64,000 nucleotides of DNA, from contig NZ_KQ948667.1 of the NCBI RefSeq assembly GCF_001514145.1, positions 62,001-126,000 on the forward strand, in the 5' to 3' direction. Source of the DNA: Streptomyces canus (lineage in GTDB: Bacteria > Actinomycetota > Actinomycetes > Streptomycetales > Streptomycetaceae). Position 1 is the first letter of the stretch. Every line of letters starts with the position of its first letter. Below, one piece after another: positions 8,073 through 17,257 of the stretch. The position numbers and the translations under genes are program-made. The notes under the pieces are model-generated. The model made no database searches and had not been told where the DNA came from. It saw nothing but the letters and a program-made list of their open reading frames with translations.

Positions 8073-8277
8073 CGATCAGCGCCGATCGACACTGCCAGGA
8101 CCCGCGCTCGCCCTCCTGCCGTGCCGGGTCCTCGGCGAAGGTGAGTTCCAGCTCTACCTTCCCGTAATCAGGCTCGACCTCGACCTGGCAGAACTCGCCG
8201 AAGGCCCGCCAGGCGGCACAGACGTCGCGTACGTCAGCGGGCTCGATCCCGCGCTGCCTCGAGATCTGCGCGAACAC
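8044..8277 (-). CDS. Small hypothetical protein, possibly a truncated gene
   Basis: A 77-residue frame starting GTG: MFAQISRQRGIEPADVRDVC, then AAWRAFGEFCQVEVEPDYGK and an acidic strand-rich tail. Composition looks genuinely protein-like, and the sequence just upstream in another frame (IRYAQFHGDP) could be its displaced N-terminus, suggesting a frameshift near 8275-8300. It overlaps the tail of the decayed membrane gene by 29 bp. I do not recognise the family; it may be another broken gene of this zone. Confidence 0.4.
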   Translation of the reverse strand: MFAQISRQRGIEPADVRDVCAAWRAFGEFCQVEVEPDYGKVELELTFAEDPARQEGERGSWQCRSALIVTAAQSWER

Positions 8278-8460
8278 CTCGGCGCTGGATCTCCATGGAA
8301 TTGGGCATAACGGATGCTCTCCGGAAGCTCTTGGTCGCCCCGGCTTACCCAGGGCGATGTCGAGTGCGGTGTCACAGTCTTCTGAGGTACCGCCGTGGGC
8401 GTTTCGGCGCGGTTGCCGAGGTGCCGTGCCCCCAACCGGGCCCCGGAAAGTGTTCTCGCT

Positions 8461-9240
8461 CTACTGACTGCGCCCCGTAGGAACAGCCGGCACTCCTGCG
8501 GCCCCGGTGATGGAGAGGGGCGTGATGAGACCCGCCACCACTGCTTGGACGATGACGTCGTTGGCTGCTCGTTCGCTTCCCACGCCGGCGACATAGAGCC
8601 GGGCGGAAACAACCAGAAGGAGAGCCCACCAAGGTGATTGCAGCCAACTGAGGGTGGCCGTCAGGCCCAGGAGGGCGTAGGCGACGTTCTTGCGGAACTC
8701 TGCTTCACCTACCGCTCGGTCGTACTCGTTGAACAGGTCGTAGCTGGCGATCAGCAGCTTGGTGCGTAGCTGGCGCGTCTCGCCGAGGATGTCTCGTACC
8801 GCCAGGCCGACCACGAGGCGTTCACCGCGCTCGCGCTCCGGGTTCACGGCCGCGGTGCCCTCGGGTACGGGGCGAGCCAACCGTCCCTGATCCTGTAGGA
8901 AGCTGACAAGGTCGTCGTATGCCAGACGTGACACACGAGGCGCGAGGGCTGTCCCGCCGCTCCGGAACCTCGCGGCCTTCGGCGCTTCCCTCGCGTTCAC
9001 AGTCACTACCCGGACGGCGAGCATGGCGCCGATGAGGTAGGCGAGGAAGGCCCCGGAGGCGAGCACTCCGGCGGGTCCTATCAAGTCACCGAGGCGATAC
9101 AGCGAACCCCAGACGCCGTGAGCTTTCTGGGGCGTCGGCACGCGGTCCTCCAGGATCAGCCAGAGCGTCAGAAGCCAGATGCAGCCTGTCGAGAGCGGCG
9201 CTCGGACATCGCGAAGGCCCGGCAACAGATTCGCCAGCAA
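8461..9240 (-). CDS. Membrane protein of unknown function
   Basis: A 259-residue protein if started at the TTG at 9240, which follows an AGGGGGA by 4 nt; the frame stays open to 9420 but the extra 60 residues look random. It begins MLANLLPGLRDVRAPLSTGC, followed by a hydrophobic helix, a second helix near 50-75 (GPAGVLASGAFLAYLIGAML), a long soluble middle with many Arg/Glu, and a C-terminal pair of helices (YALLGLTATLSWLQSPWWAL and onward). No catalytic motif is recognised. The start choice is uncertain. It is followed downstream by the gene-poor zone containing decayed genes. Confidence 0.65.
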   Translation of the reverse strand: MLANLLPGLRDVRAPLSTGCIWLLTLWLILEDRVPTPQKAHGVWGSLYRLGDLIGPAGVLASGAFLAYLIGAMLAVRVVTVNAREAPKAARFRSGGTALAPRVSRLAYDDLVSFLQDQGRLARPVPEGTAAVNPERERGERLVVGLAVRDILGETRQLRTKLLIASYDLFNEYDRAVGEAEFRKNVAYALLGLTATLSWLQSPWWALLLVVSARLYVAGVGSERAANDVIVQAVVAGLITPLSITGAAGVPAVPTGRSQ

Positions 9241-9505
9241 CTGGTCCCCCTGATCCACGTGCCGCCCTGAGTGACAGCAAGCCTTTGGAGCGTCCCGAGT
9301 ATCCGAGACGTGGATCCGACTGCGCACCCGACCGGCTGCCGGGGGAGAGGAATCGCGGTGAAGGCGCCGCCAGCACTTGGGTCCTGACCTGCGGAGATCA
9401 CTGTCCCGGACATCCGTCATAAGGTCAACGACCCCTGGTCGGTCCAGCCGCCCGTCGTGAGGCGTACGGGGCAGGTTCTCGACGCCTGAGCCTCGGCGCG
9501 TTCGC

Positions 9506-9543
9506 CGCAGAGGGCCCTCGACGTGCGTCGAGGGCCCTCTGCG
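9506..9543. terminator. 18-bp perfect hairpin terminator
   Basis: Arms 9506-9523 and 9526-9543 (core AGAGGGCCCTCGACG and its complement) are perfectly paired. The hairpin begins 20 bp after the stop of the minus-strand pseudoprotease gene and also separates it from the gene upstream on the left. Confidence 0.8.
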
Positions 9544-9563
9544 TGTTGGTCAGCGGTGACGGA

Positions 9564-11780
9564 CTACCGCGCCGCGTAGCCGAAGGTGTCGCCGGCTGCC
9601 GGGAGGACGCCCGCGCCGGGCTGGTAGGTGGTCACCGCGGCGACTGTGCCGCCGGCGGTGACGTTGGACAGCGGCAGGGCGTGAAGGGTGCCGTAGGCCG
9701 ACGGGCCGTTGGGCATGCCGACGTACAGGCTGGTGCCGGTGTAGTGCATGTTGGCGCCGAGCTTCTGGTTGGCCCCCGGGGTGCCGGGGATGCCGTCTCC
9801 GTCGCCGGCCTCCAGCCAGCGGTCGTTCGCGCCGGGGGTGCCGAGGAGGGAGAAGGTGGTGATGGCGCCCGCGCTCGCGGTGGTACCGACGACCTCGTCG
9901 GGGATGCCGACGGCGAGCTTGAGGGTGGCGGTGGTGCTGACCGCTCCCGGCGCGGTGTTGACCGCGGTCAGGGTCTGGCCGAAGTGGTCACCGGCCTCGG
10001 ACGAGCCGACGACGTCGTCGTCTGCGGTGCCCGACTGGTAGGCGTTGAGCTGGGTGTAGGTGCCGGCCGCGGTGATCCGGAAGGTCAGCACGTTGCCGGT
10101 CTCGGCCTTGGAGGCGCCGTTGACGGTCAGGGCCTCGCCCGGTGAGCCGACCGCCAGTATCGATTCGGTGGCGGCGGCCGTCCCGGACGGGCGGTAGGGC
10201 ACGAGCGCCACCGAGGTACCGAATCCGTCGCCGGCCTCGGCGCCGCCGGAGACCGTGTCGAGATCCTGGTCGAGACCGAAGCGCGGGGTGGGACGGTTCT
10301 CGGAGTTGAGGGTGTTGGGGTCGAAGACGGCGAGGTTGCCGGCGTCGGCGTCGGTGCCGATGGTCTCGTCCGGGGCGGCGATGACGAGGTGGTTGGAGTC
10401 GGCCGCCACCGCACCGCCGAAGCCGTCGCCCGCCTCCGCGGAACCGGGGACGTCGACGCTGTCCTGATGGATGGTGGCGTTGGTGGTGCCGTGGACGTAG
10501 ACGGCCATGCCCGCGTCGGCGAACCCGCTGAGATCCTCGCCGGGGCTGCCGATCAGCAGGAACGGCTCGCCGGAGCGGGTGACGTCGGCAGCCAGGGAGG
10601 CGCCGAAGCGGTCGCCGGTCTCGGCGCTGGAGGCACCGAGCGAGGCGTTGCCCGCGCCCTGCTGATAGTTGGTGTCCTTCACGGTGCCGGTGCCCAGGCC
10701 GCCGGTCGCGCCGTGCAGGACGTCGACCATGCCGGCGTCGGTGGCGGTGCCCAGGCCCTCGCCCGGGGCGCCCACGACCAGGTCGGTGCAGCCGTCCTCG
10801 TCGTAGTCGACCGTGGCGAGGCTCTCACCGAAGCGGTCGCCGGCCTCGGAGCTGCCGTTGACCCAGTCCAGGTCCTGGTTGATCTCAGCGGTGCCCTTGC
10901 CGCCGCCGTACACGATGCGCACCAGACCCGCGCCGGCGTCGCCGCCCACGGTGGCCCGCGGGTCGGAGATCGCGATGTCCTGGATGCCGTCGCAGTTGAA
11001 GTCGGTGACGCGGGCGGCGCCGGTGGTGGTGGTCACCCAGGAGGTGAGGTCGTCGACGCGGGTGGTGATGCCGGCGGTGCTGGTCACGGTGGTGTCGATG
11101 CCGTAGCAGCCGCCCTGGTAGGACTGGCTGGCGAGGGCCGCGAGTTGGGCGGTGCCGCCGCTGACGCGGACCAGCGGGCCGCCGGTGTCACCCATGCACG
11201 CGGCCGTGCCGCTGGTGCCGGTGACCGAGGCGTTCGTCGCGGTGGCGGAGTCCACGGTGAAGGTGCCGGTGTGCAGGCTCAGCGGTGACCACTCGGTGGC
11301 GGTGCGGCCGTAGCCGGCCAGGGTGAGGGATTCGCCGGCGGTGGGTGCGGTGGTGGCCAGGGCAACCGGGCTGACATTGGTGACTGGGCGGTTGAGGCGG
11401 GCCAGGACCGCGTCGCGGTCGGTGCGCGGGACCAGCTGGACGATCTCGCGCGCCGCACCGGCGGTGCCGGTCAGGTCGGAGCGGCCGATGACCGCGGTGG
11501 TCTTCGTGGCCGGCTTGCCCGCGGGCACGTTCAGGCCGGCGGTCGGGTCGGCGACGAAGCAGCTGGCCGCCGTGAGCAGCCACTCGCGGTCGACCAGGAC
11601 ACCCGAACAGCCGCGGTCGTGGTCTCCGACGGTGATCTGGGCGGTATAGGCGTAGGTGGTGTCGGCGGCAGCCACGGCGGGGCCGGTGACCGCGGTGGCC
11701 GGAGCGGCCGCCAGCGCGGCACAGCCGAGGGTCAAAGTCGTGGCCAGTGCGGCCAGGCGCACGGGTCTGGCGTAGGTCAT
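9564..11780 (-). CDS. Secreted trypsin-fold pseudoprotease with FG-GAP repeats
   Basis: A 738-residue secreted protein. Residues 1-32 form a signal peptide (RLAALATTLTLGCAALAAAP). Residues about 45-260 have the chymotrypsin fold, but the catalytic positions are altered: the usual TAAHC reads LLTAASCF (Ser73 for His), the aspartate region DRDAVLARL keeps Asp123, and GDSGGP reads GDTGGP (Thr199 for Ser). From about 265 on come FG-GAP/integrin-type repeats (DFNCDGIQDIAIS, DYDEDGCTDLVVGAPGE and degenerate SEAGDRFG copies), a seven-bladed propeller that binds Ca2+ and ligands. The ATG at 11780 starts the signal peptide; upstream extension is not supported. The small secreted gene at 11836 lies just upstream on the same strand (55-bp gap), so they are probably co-transcribed. 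Confidence 0.85.
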   Translation of the reverse strand: MTYARPVRLAALATTLTLGCAALAAAPATAVTGPAVAAADTTYAYTAQITVGDHDRGCSGVLVDREWLLTAASCFVADPTAGLNVPAGKPATKTTAVIGRSDLTGTAGAAREIVQLVPRTDRDAVLARLNRPVTNVSPVALATTAPTAGESLTLAGYGRTATEWSPLSLHTGTFTVDSATATNASVTGTSGTAACMGDTGGPLVRVSGGTAQLAALASQSYQGGCYGIDTTVTSTAGITTRVDDLTSWVTTTTGAARVTDFNCDGIQDIAISDPRATVGGDAGAGLVRIVYGGGKGTAEINQDLDWVNGSSEAGDRFGESLATVDYDEDGCTDLVVGAPGEGLGTATDAGMVDVLHGATGGLGTGTVKDTNYQQGAGNASLGASSAETGDRFGASLAADVTRSGEPFLLIGSPGEDLSGFADAGMAVYVHGTTNATIHQDSVDVPGSAEAGDGFGGAVAADSNHLVIAAPDETIGTDADAGNLAVFDPNTLNSENRPTPRFGLDQDLDTVSGGAEAGDGFGTSVALVPYRPSGTAAATESILAVGSPGEALTVNGASKAETGNVLTFRITAAGTYTQLNAYQSGTADDDVVGSSEAGDHFGQTLTAVNTAPGAVSTTATLKLAVGIPDEVVGTTASAGAITTFSLLGTPGANDRWLEAGDGDGIPGTPGANQKLGANMHYTGTSLYVGMPNGPSAYGTLHALPLSNVTAGGTVAAVTTYQPGAGVLPAAGDTFGYAAR

Positions 11781-11835
11781 GGAATCGGTTCCCTGGTGGA
11801 TGGTGGCGGATCGGTCAGGAAGGCGCGACAAGGCG

Positions 11836-12342
11836 CTACTTGGAGGTCCGCAGCTCGAGAAGCGTCCACTCACGGGCCTGCTCGTCCGCGCTCTCGCCCA
11901 CGGGGGTCCAGGCGTTCTTGGCGATGTCGTACGACTGCTCCTCGGCGCCGACCGTCATGTCCGCCTCGGTCGTGTAGTCGTTGCCCCGGATGAGGTAGAC
12001 CGACGGCAGCTCCAGGGTCAGCCAGCCCGAGGTGCCCTTGACGTCGAAGCAGACCTTGCTCTTGTCCCGCGCCTGGACTTCCAGCTGGCCCGTGCCGGTC
12101 GCGCAGTCGGCCAGCGTGATGTGACCGTCACCCCGCTTGAGCAGGATGTTCTTCTCAGCGAGGATCTTGTCCGCCTGTGGGTAGTCGAAGTCCTCCACCG
12201 CGTATCCGGGAGCCTCGCCGGCCACTGCCACCGTGCCGTCGGGCGCACCGTCGCCCGCCATGGCGGTCCACGCCAGGGCACCGGCGGCCAGGGCGGCCGT
12301 GGCTGTGCCCATAAGTCTTTTGCGATATGACCTCGACGGCAT
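11836..12342 (-). CDS. Small secreted protein paired with the pseudoprotease
   Basis: A 168-residue protein with signal peptide MPSRSYRKRLMGTATAALAA and onward to about residue 30. The mature part has the marks DFDYPQADKILAEKNILLKR, GDGHITLADC and KVCFDVKGTSGWLTLELPSV, with two cysteines that could pair. ATG 12342 is preceded by AAGGGA 8 nt upstream and is preferred over the ATG at 12363. It is upstream of and co-directional with the pseudoprotease gene; I recall similar secreted proteins adjacent to such protease/FG-GAP genes in other streptomycetes, but have not checked. A partner, ligand or chaperone role is inference only. Confidence 0.7.
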   Translation of the reverse strand: MPSRSYRKRLMGTATAALAAGALAWTAMAGDGAPDGTVAVAGEAPGYAVEDFDYPQADKILAEKNILLKRGDGHITLADCATGTGQLEVQARDKSKVCFDVKGTSGWLTLELPSVYLIRGNDYTTEADMTVGAEEQSYDIAKNAWTPVGESADEQAREWTLLELRTSK

Positions 12343-12825
12343 GGGAAAACGTCCCTTCATCACATTCCTGGCTCATTGTTCCGGCGAGGAATAACAGCAG
12401 GGAACGCATTTCGCGCACGGGCGTGAAGGAACACTGAATACATACGCAGCCCCCCACTCCCGGCAATGCAATAGCCCCTTGGTCACCTGCCGGAAAACTG
12501 CTTGAGCGGCTATGCAACCCCGCTCCCGCGAGCCCTGTCCACTTCGTGAACTCTCCTAAATAGGGCGAGAGTAGAAGGGTTGATGTGAGGTCGATCACGT
12601 TCGCAAACGGTTGTATCGGAACAGGTTGAAAAAAGATAACGAAAATGCCAGGACGAGGCGTAATAAATTGGGCAAACAGGGCTCCTCGGATCGAAGCAGG
12701 CCGTGAATTGGGTGTGAAATATGTAAGGTGCCGTTAAAGATTGACGGTCTGCACGGGGGGCATGTGATGGCGTACGCAAATCTGTCACGGGATTCGCTCC
12801 CTGTGCTCGGCGAGGGAGAAACACG
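12343..12825. other. Divergent promoter region, unusually A/T-rich
   Basis: About 480 bp between two divergent secreted-protein genes. It contains stretches such as gaaaaaagataacgaaaatg that are far more A/T-rich than the surrounding genes, as expected for promoter DNA. The plus-strand toxin gene has a gagggag Shine-Dalgarno at 12812-12818. No gene was found here; long minus-strand frames crossing this region are shadows of the toxin gene. Confidence 0.55.
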
Positions 12826-15800
12826 TTGAGTGTCAGATTGCGGACCGCGCCGGCATGGCGCGGCTCCGTGGCAGCGCTGATAGCCCTGTTCATGGTCCTG
12901 GGCATCGATTCGCGCCCCGCCGCGGCGGTGGACGAGGAGCCCGGGTACGACCGGGCCGCCGTCCTCATGGAGTGGGAATACGGCGGTCAGGGCGTCCGGC
13001 GCGAGGCCGAGGCGGCTCTGCTGGGTTCGATGGACGACGTCCAGACGTTCATGGACGTGGACCTGGCGGCCGCCCAGCTGGAGGACCTGCGGGTCGAGGT
13101 CGCGCAGATCATGGCCATGGGCGGTCCGGCCGTGCGGGCCGGGGCCGACGCCGCGCTGGGCGGCGGTGAGGCGGAGCTCCAGGCATTCCTGGACGACGGC
13201 TACATCGCGGCCTACGAGGAGGACCAGCGCGTCCAGGCGGCGCAGGTCATGGCCTTCGGCGGTCCGGGCGTGAAGAAGGCGGCCAACACGGCGCTCAGCG
13301 GCACGGCCGACGACGTGGACGCGTTCCTCAAGACCGGGCAGTACAAGGCGCGGGCCGACGACAACCGGGTCAAGGTCGGCAAGCTGCTGTACACCGGCGG
13401 CACGAACGTGAAGCTGCTCGCGGGCCAGGCACTGGACGGCACGGACGAGGACGTGCAGGAGTTCCTCGACGACGGGTGGGCGGTCGCGGCAGCGCGGGAC
13501 CAGGAGACGATCACCGTCGCCCAGCTCGCCGAACTCGCCGACACGGCGCAGAAGCGGGCCAAGGAGCTGACCGAGACAGCCAAGGAAGAGGCGGCCAAGG
13601 CGGCGAAGGCCACCCAGGCCGCGAAGGCCGCGGCGCTGGAAGCGGCGGCGGAGGCGCAGGAGTCCAAGGAATCGGCGGGCCGGGCGGCCGCGGCCGCGTC
13701 GCGGGCGGCGGCTGCCGCCGATCGGGCGGCACAGGCGGCGCGTACGGCGGTCTCGGCGGCCGCCGCGGCGAACGCAACGGCACGGATGGCTGCCTCGGCG
13801 GCGGCACAGGCGGCCTTCGCCGCCGGCCAGGCCGGCAGCGCGGCGGCCGTGGCCAGGTCCGCGGCCGGTGCGGCGGCCGGTGACGCGGGGCGGGCCGACG
13901 CGGCGCGCAAGGCGGCGGAGAAGGCCAACGCGGCCGCCGCCGGGGCGCGCAAGGCGGCGGACGCAGCCGACCAGGCAGGTATCGCCGCCGAACAGGCGGC
14001 GACCGCTGCCGGTGCCGCGGCCAGCGCGGGGGCGAACGCGGCGGCCGCCGCAGCCGCCGCCGCGGACGCGGGCCGGTGGGCCGGCGAGGCGGGTGCCAAG
14101 GGCGAGGAGGCTGCCGCGGCCGCCGCCAAGGCCAAGCGGCTCGCCGACCAGGCCACGCGCGCGGCCAACTCGGCGCAGTCCAACGCCCGACAGGCCGCCA
14201 CGGCCGCCCGGCAGTCGCGCGACGCGGCCAACGAGACCGCCGCGCACGCCGAGGCCGCGGCGATCGCGGCGAACAAGGCCGCCGACGAGGCGGGCAAGGC
14301 GGTGGACGCGGCCAAGGCATCCACCGAGGCGGCGAACGCGGCCACCGCGGCCGCGAACAGGGCGATGACGGCGGCCGAACAGGCCTCGACCGTGGTGGAG
14401 CTGGCTCGCAAGGCGGACACCGAGCGGCTGGCCCAGCAGCAGGACGAGGCAGTCCTGGCGGCCGAGGAGGCCGCCGAGGCCCACGACGAGAAGGTCGCCG
14501 CCTCCCAGTGGGAGATCGGCCGCATCCAGGAACTCGGTACGCAGACGCAGCAACTGCTGACGGAGGCCGCGGCGGCGACCGACCTGTCGGTCACGGCCGC
14601 CAAGGGCCGTCAGGCCGCGGTCAACCTGCTGAGCAGCGGCGGGACCTGGGTGAAGGACGCCGCCGGTGACGCGCTCGCGGGCAGCGACGACGACGTGGCC
14701 GAGTTCGTGCGCGTCAGGCTGGCTCTCGCGATGGAACAGGACGACCGCGCCGGCGTCGGCCACATCGCCACGACCAGCGAGATCCCCGCGCAGCGGCAGG
14801 CCGCGCTGAACGTGCTGGACAAGCCGATCGACGAGGTGCGCGCCTGGCTGCGCACCCGTGACTATCCCGGCAAGGCGGACGACGACCGGGTCGCTGTCGG
14901 CAAGCTCGCCGCCGAGGGCGGGCCGGGCGTGAAGGCCGCCGCGAGCAGGGCGCTGGACGGCACCGCGGCCGACCTGGCGGCGTTCCTGGAGACCGGGCAG
15001 TACAAGGCACAGGAGGACGACGACCGCGTCGCGGTCAGCGAGGCCCTCGCCACCGGAGGACCCGAGGTGCGGGCCGCGGCGCAGGCAGTGCTGTCCGGCC
15101 CGGCGTCCGGGCTGCGCCCCTTCCTGGAGATCGGTCTGTACAAGGCGCGGCAGCGGGACGCCAACACCGCCGCCCACATCGCCGAGGTCAACATCCTGCT
15201 GCAGGCCGCCTACAAGTCGGCGGCGCTCGCGCAGAGAGACGCCGCCGAGGCGCAGAAGGCCGCCGCGGAGGCCCGTAAGGACGCCGCCAAGGCCACCGAG
15301 TGGGCCAACGCGGCCAACGAGTCCTCCAAGAAGGCGAACGCGTACGCCGAGCAGGCCGACAAGTCCGCCGACCAGGCCGAGGACTCCGCCGCCGAGGCGG
15401 CCGCGTCCGCGCGGACGGCCCGTGACGCGGCCGCCTCGGCCCGGGCGGACGCGCAGTCGGCTGCCCGCTCGGCCGAACGTGCCCAGCACTCCGCCGCCAT
15501 CGCCTACGGCTACTCCCTGGAGGCCAACAACTCGGCCTATCAGGCCGGTCTTTCCAAGCTGGCGGCGGACGCGGACGCCGCCGCTGCCGCCAAGGCGTCC
15601 ACCGAGGCCATGAAGACCGCCGCCGACCTGTTGGTCGCGGAGCTGAAGGCGCAGATCAAGGAGGAGGCCGAGCTGGAGACCAGCAAGCCGCTCTCCGACA
15701 ACGAGCTGCGCGCGGCACTGGAGAGGCGGTTGGTCGACTACCGCTCCATCCTCTGGGAGAACGGGGAACTGAGGCCGGGCGAGACGATGCTCGTCTGCGG

Positions 15801-16773
15801 CGGTGACGGCGCCGGCGGAATGGGCTGCATCACGAGCACCACCCTCGACCGCCTGATCGCCTGGTACGTCGGTGCCGAGGAGATCGAGGAGTGCCTGCAG
15901 ACCAAGAAGCCCTCGTGTCTCACGGGCCTCGCCCTCAGCGCCCTCAAGCTCAAGTTCCTCAAGAAGATCCACTGCGGGAAGAGCAGCTTCGTGCCGGGCA
16001 CCCGGGTGCTGCTGGCCGGCGGCCTGACCGAGGAGATCGAGGACGTCCGGGTCGGCGACCAGGTCCTCTCCACCGACCCGGTGAGCGGCCGTACCGAGGC
16101 GAAGCGGGTCCGGGCGACCATCGGCAGCAGCGGTCCGAAGAACCTCGTGGACGTCACTGTCACCGGTCCCGACGGGCGCTCCACGGGCACGGTGGTCGCC
16201 ACCGACAACCACCCGTTCCGGGCAGGCGGCGACCAGGGCACCTGGGTCGACGCCGGGGACCTCCGGGCGGGCGCCGCGCTGCGCACCGACACCGGTGCCG
16301 TCGCGACGGTGGGCGCGACGCGGGCGTGGGCCGTGCCGGAGCAGCGGGTCCACAACCTGACGGTCGCCGACTTCAATACGTACTATGTGCTGGCGGGCGC
16401 GACCCCTGTTCTGGTGCACAACGCGAGTTGCCCGATCGGTTTCACCGAGGACACCGTCGCGGATGCCTTCACCGGGATGAACAAGGGAGGCGGCCACGCC
16501 ATCCGGCACCTGATCACGGACGGTCTCATTCCCAACAAGGGAAGCGTCGCCTCACAGGTCAAGTACTTCCAGGACAATTTCGGGCACGTGCTGACGTCGC
16601 CGGAGAAGACGTTCGACTGGAAGATCGGCGGCACCCAGGCCAAGGGGTTCGCCAAGAAGGTCGGCGGAAAGGTCGTGGTGATATTCGTGGCGAAGGAAGG
16701 GCCCTATCAGGGCAAGATTCTGAGTTCGATGGTGCCGGGTGCCAAGAACATGACGAAGTGGGGCCTGTGGTGA
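12826..16773 (+). CDS. ALF-repeat, coiled-coil, Hint-domain polymorphic toxin
   Basis: A 1315-residue secreted protein started at TTG with a gagggag 8 nt upstream. Residues 1-34 are a signal peptide ending AAA. Residues about 40-225 hold four ALF repeats of about 45 residues (motifs GGPGVKKAANTALSGTADDV, FLKTGQYKA). About 230-590 is an Ala-rich, almost continuous coiled coil. A second ALF set follows at about 600-780, then a second coiled coil (about 790-930). Residues 1054-1199 are a pretoxin Hint domain: SFVPGTRVLLAGG, VRVGDQVLSTDP, the TDNHPF block, and TYYVLAGATPVLVHN. The final 116 residues (1200-1315) are a variable toxin-like tip with GGGHAIRHLI and a basic, strand-rich end (KVVVIFVAKEGPYQGK). 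Hint domains release C-terminal toxins by self-cleavage. The overlapping downstream gene is the likely immunity gene. Toxin activity is inferred; an RNase of the BECR fold is possible. Confidence 0.85.
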   Translation: MSVRLRTAPAWRGSVAALIALFMVLGIDSRPAAAVDEEPGYDRAAVLMEWEYGGQGVRREAEAALLGSMDDVQTFMDVDLAAAQLEDLRVEVAQIMAMGGPAVRAGADAALGGGEAELQAFLDDGYIAAYEEDQRVQAAQVMAFGGPGVKKAANTALSGTADDVDAFLKTGQYKARADDNRVKVGKLLYTGGTNVKLLAGQALDGTDEDVQEFLDDGWAVAAARDQETITVAQLAELADTAQKRAKELTETAKEEAAKAAKATQAAKAAALEAAAEAQESKESAGRAAAAASRAAAAADRAAQAARTAVSAAAAANATARMAASAAAQAAFAAGQAGSAAAVARSAAGAAAGDAGRADAARKAAEKANAAAAGARKAADAADQAGIAAEQAATAAGAAASAGANAAAAAAAAADAGRWAGEAGAKGEEAAAAAAKAKRLADQATRAANSAQSNARQAATAARQSRDAANETAAHAEAAAIAANKAADEAGKAVDAAKASTEAANAATAAANRAMTAAEQASTVVELARKADTERLAQQQDEAVLAAEEAAEAHDEKVAASQWEIGRIQELGTQTQQLLTEAAAATDLSVTAAKGRQAAVNLLSSGGTWVKDAAGDALAGSDDDVAEFVRVRLALAMEQDDRAGVGHIATTSEIPAQRQAALNVLDKPIDEVRAWLRTRDYPGKADDDRVAVGKLAAEGGPGVKAAASRALDGTAADLAAFLETGQYKAQEDDDRVAVSEALATGGPEVRAAAQAVLSGPASGLRPFLEIGLYKARQRDANTAAHIAEVNILLQAAYKSAALAQRDAAEAQKAAAEARKDAAKATEWANAANESSKKANAYAEQADKSADQAEDSAAEAAASARTARDAAASARADAQSAARSAERAQHSAAIAYGYSLEANNSAYQAGLSKLAADADAAAAAKASTEAMKTAADLLVAELKAQIKEEAELETSKPLSDNELRAALERRLVDYRSILWENGELRPGETMLVCGGDGAGGMGCITSTTLDRLIAWYVGAEEIEECLQTKKPSCLTGLALSALKLKFLKKIHCGKSSFVPGTRVLLAGGLTEEIEDVRVGDQVLSTDPVSGRTEAKRVRATIGSSGPKNLVDVTVTGPDGRSTGTVVATDNHPFRAGGDQGTWVDAGDLRAGAALRTDTGAVATVGATRAWAVPEQRVHNLTVADFNTYYVLAGATPVLVHNASCPIGFTEDTVADAFTGMNKGGGHAIRHLITDGLIPNKGSVASQVKYFQDNFGHVLTSPEKTFDWKIGGTQAKGFAKKVGGKVVVIFVAKEGPYQGKILSSMVPGAKNMTKWGLW

Positions 16774-17240
16774 GTTCCCTCCAGGAGGCCCTCACCTGGA
16801 GCGGCCCGGCCGTCGTCGTCCTCTTCACCCTCGGACGGGCCGAATCCCCCCTGGCGGAGGGCGCGTTCGACCTCGCGCGTCCGGACGACGTCGGTGTCTT
16901 CCCGGTCTCCACCGAGTCCTGGGACCGGCACGCTGTCGTCCAGGCGTACGACCTCACCTTCGAGGAGGGGCGCCTGGACGACCCGGACCTCCCCGGCCTA
17001 CTGCGGGAGTGCCTGCGGAAGGCGTCCGTGCACGCGGAGGGCATCGCCTGGCTGACATTCGAGGGGGCGTTTCACTTCGACCACCTCTTCACGGACGACA
17101 TCGCGGACCAGATCTACGGTTACTGCGTGACGGGCGAGGAGCCCGTGGTCGTCTGGGATCGCGAGATCATGAAGAGCGATCGATGGAAGCGTGAGATCAG
17201 GGAAGTGCGGTCGGTTCTGGACCGGGATTTCCCAGCGTAG
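16770..17240 (+). CDS. Candidate immunity protein for the ALF/Hint toxin
   Basis: A 156-residue acidic protein without signal peptide or membrane helix, starting VSSLQEALTWSGPAVVVLFT. GTG 16770 overlaps the toxin stop by 4 bp (GTG 16767 is in the same frame), so it is translationally coupled. The middle has LTFEEGRLDDPDLPGLLREC and EGAFHFDHLFTDDIADQIYG. A small, cytoplasmic, acidic protein encoded directly after a polymorphic toxin, and followed by a terminator, fits an immunity protein. I do not recognise the family. The long frame upstream in this register is a shadow of the toxin. Confidence 0.7.
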   Translation: MSSLQEALTWSGPAVVVLFTLGRAESPLAEGAFDLARPDDVGVFPVSTESWDRHAVVQAYDLTFEEGRLDDPDLPGLLRECLRKASVHAEGIAWLTFEGAFHFDHLFTDDIADQIYGYCVTGEEPVVVWDREIMKSDRWKREIREVRSVLDRDFPA

Positions 17241-17257
17241 CGGGCGGCAGGAAAGAG

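Noticed and set aside
12595..16509. A 1304-codon minus-strand frame opposite the toxin gene
   Set aside because: It is a high-GC shadow of the Ala-rich coiled-coil gene: its product is Gly/Arg/Leu-rich without any motif, and the plus-strand gene has start, signal peptide and domains.
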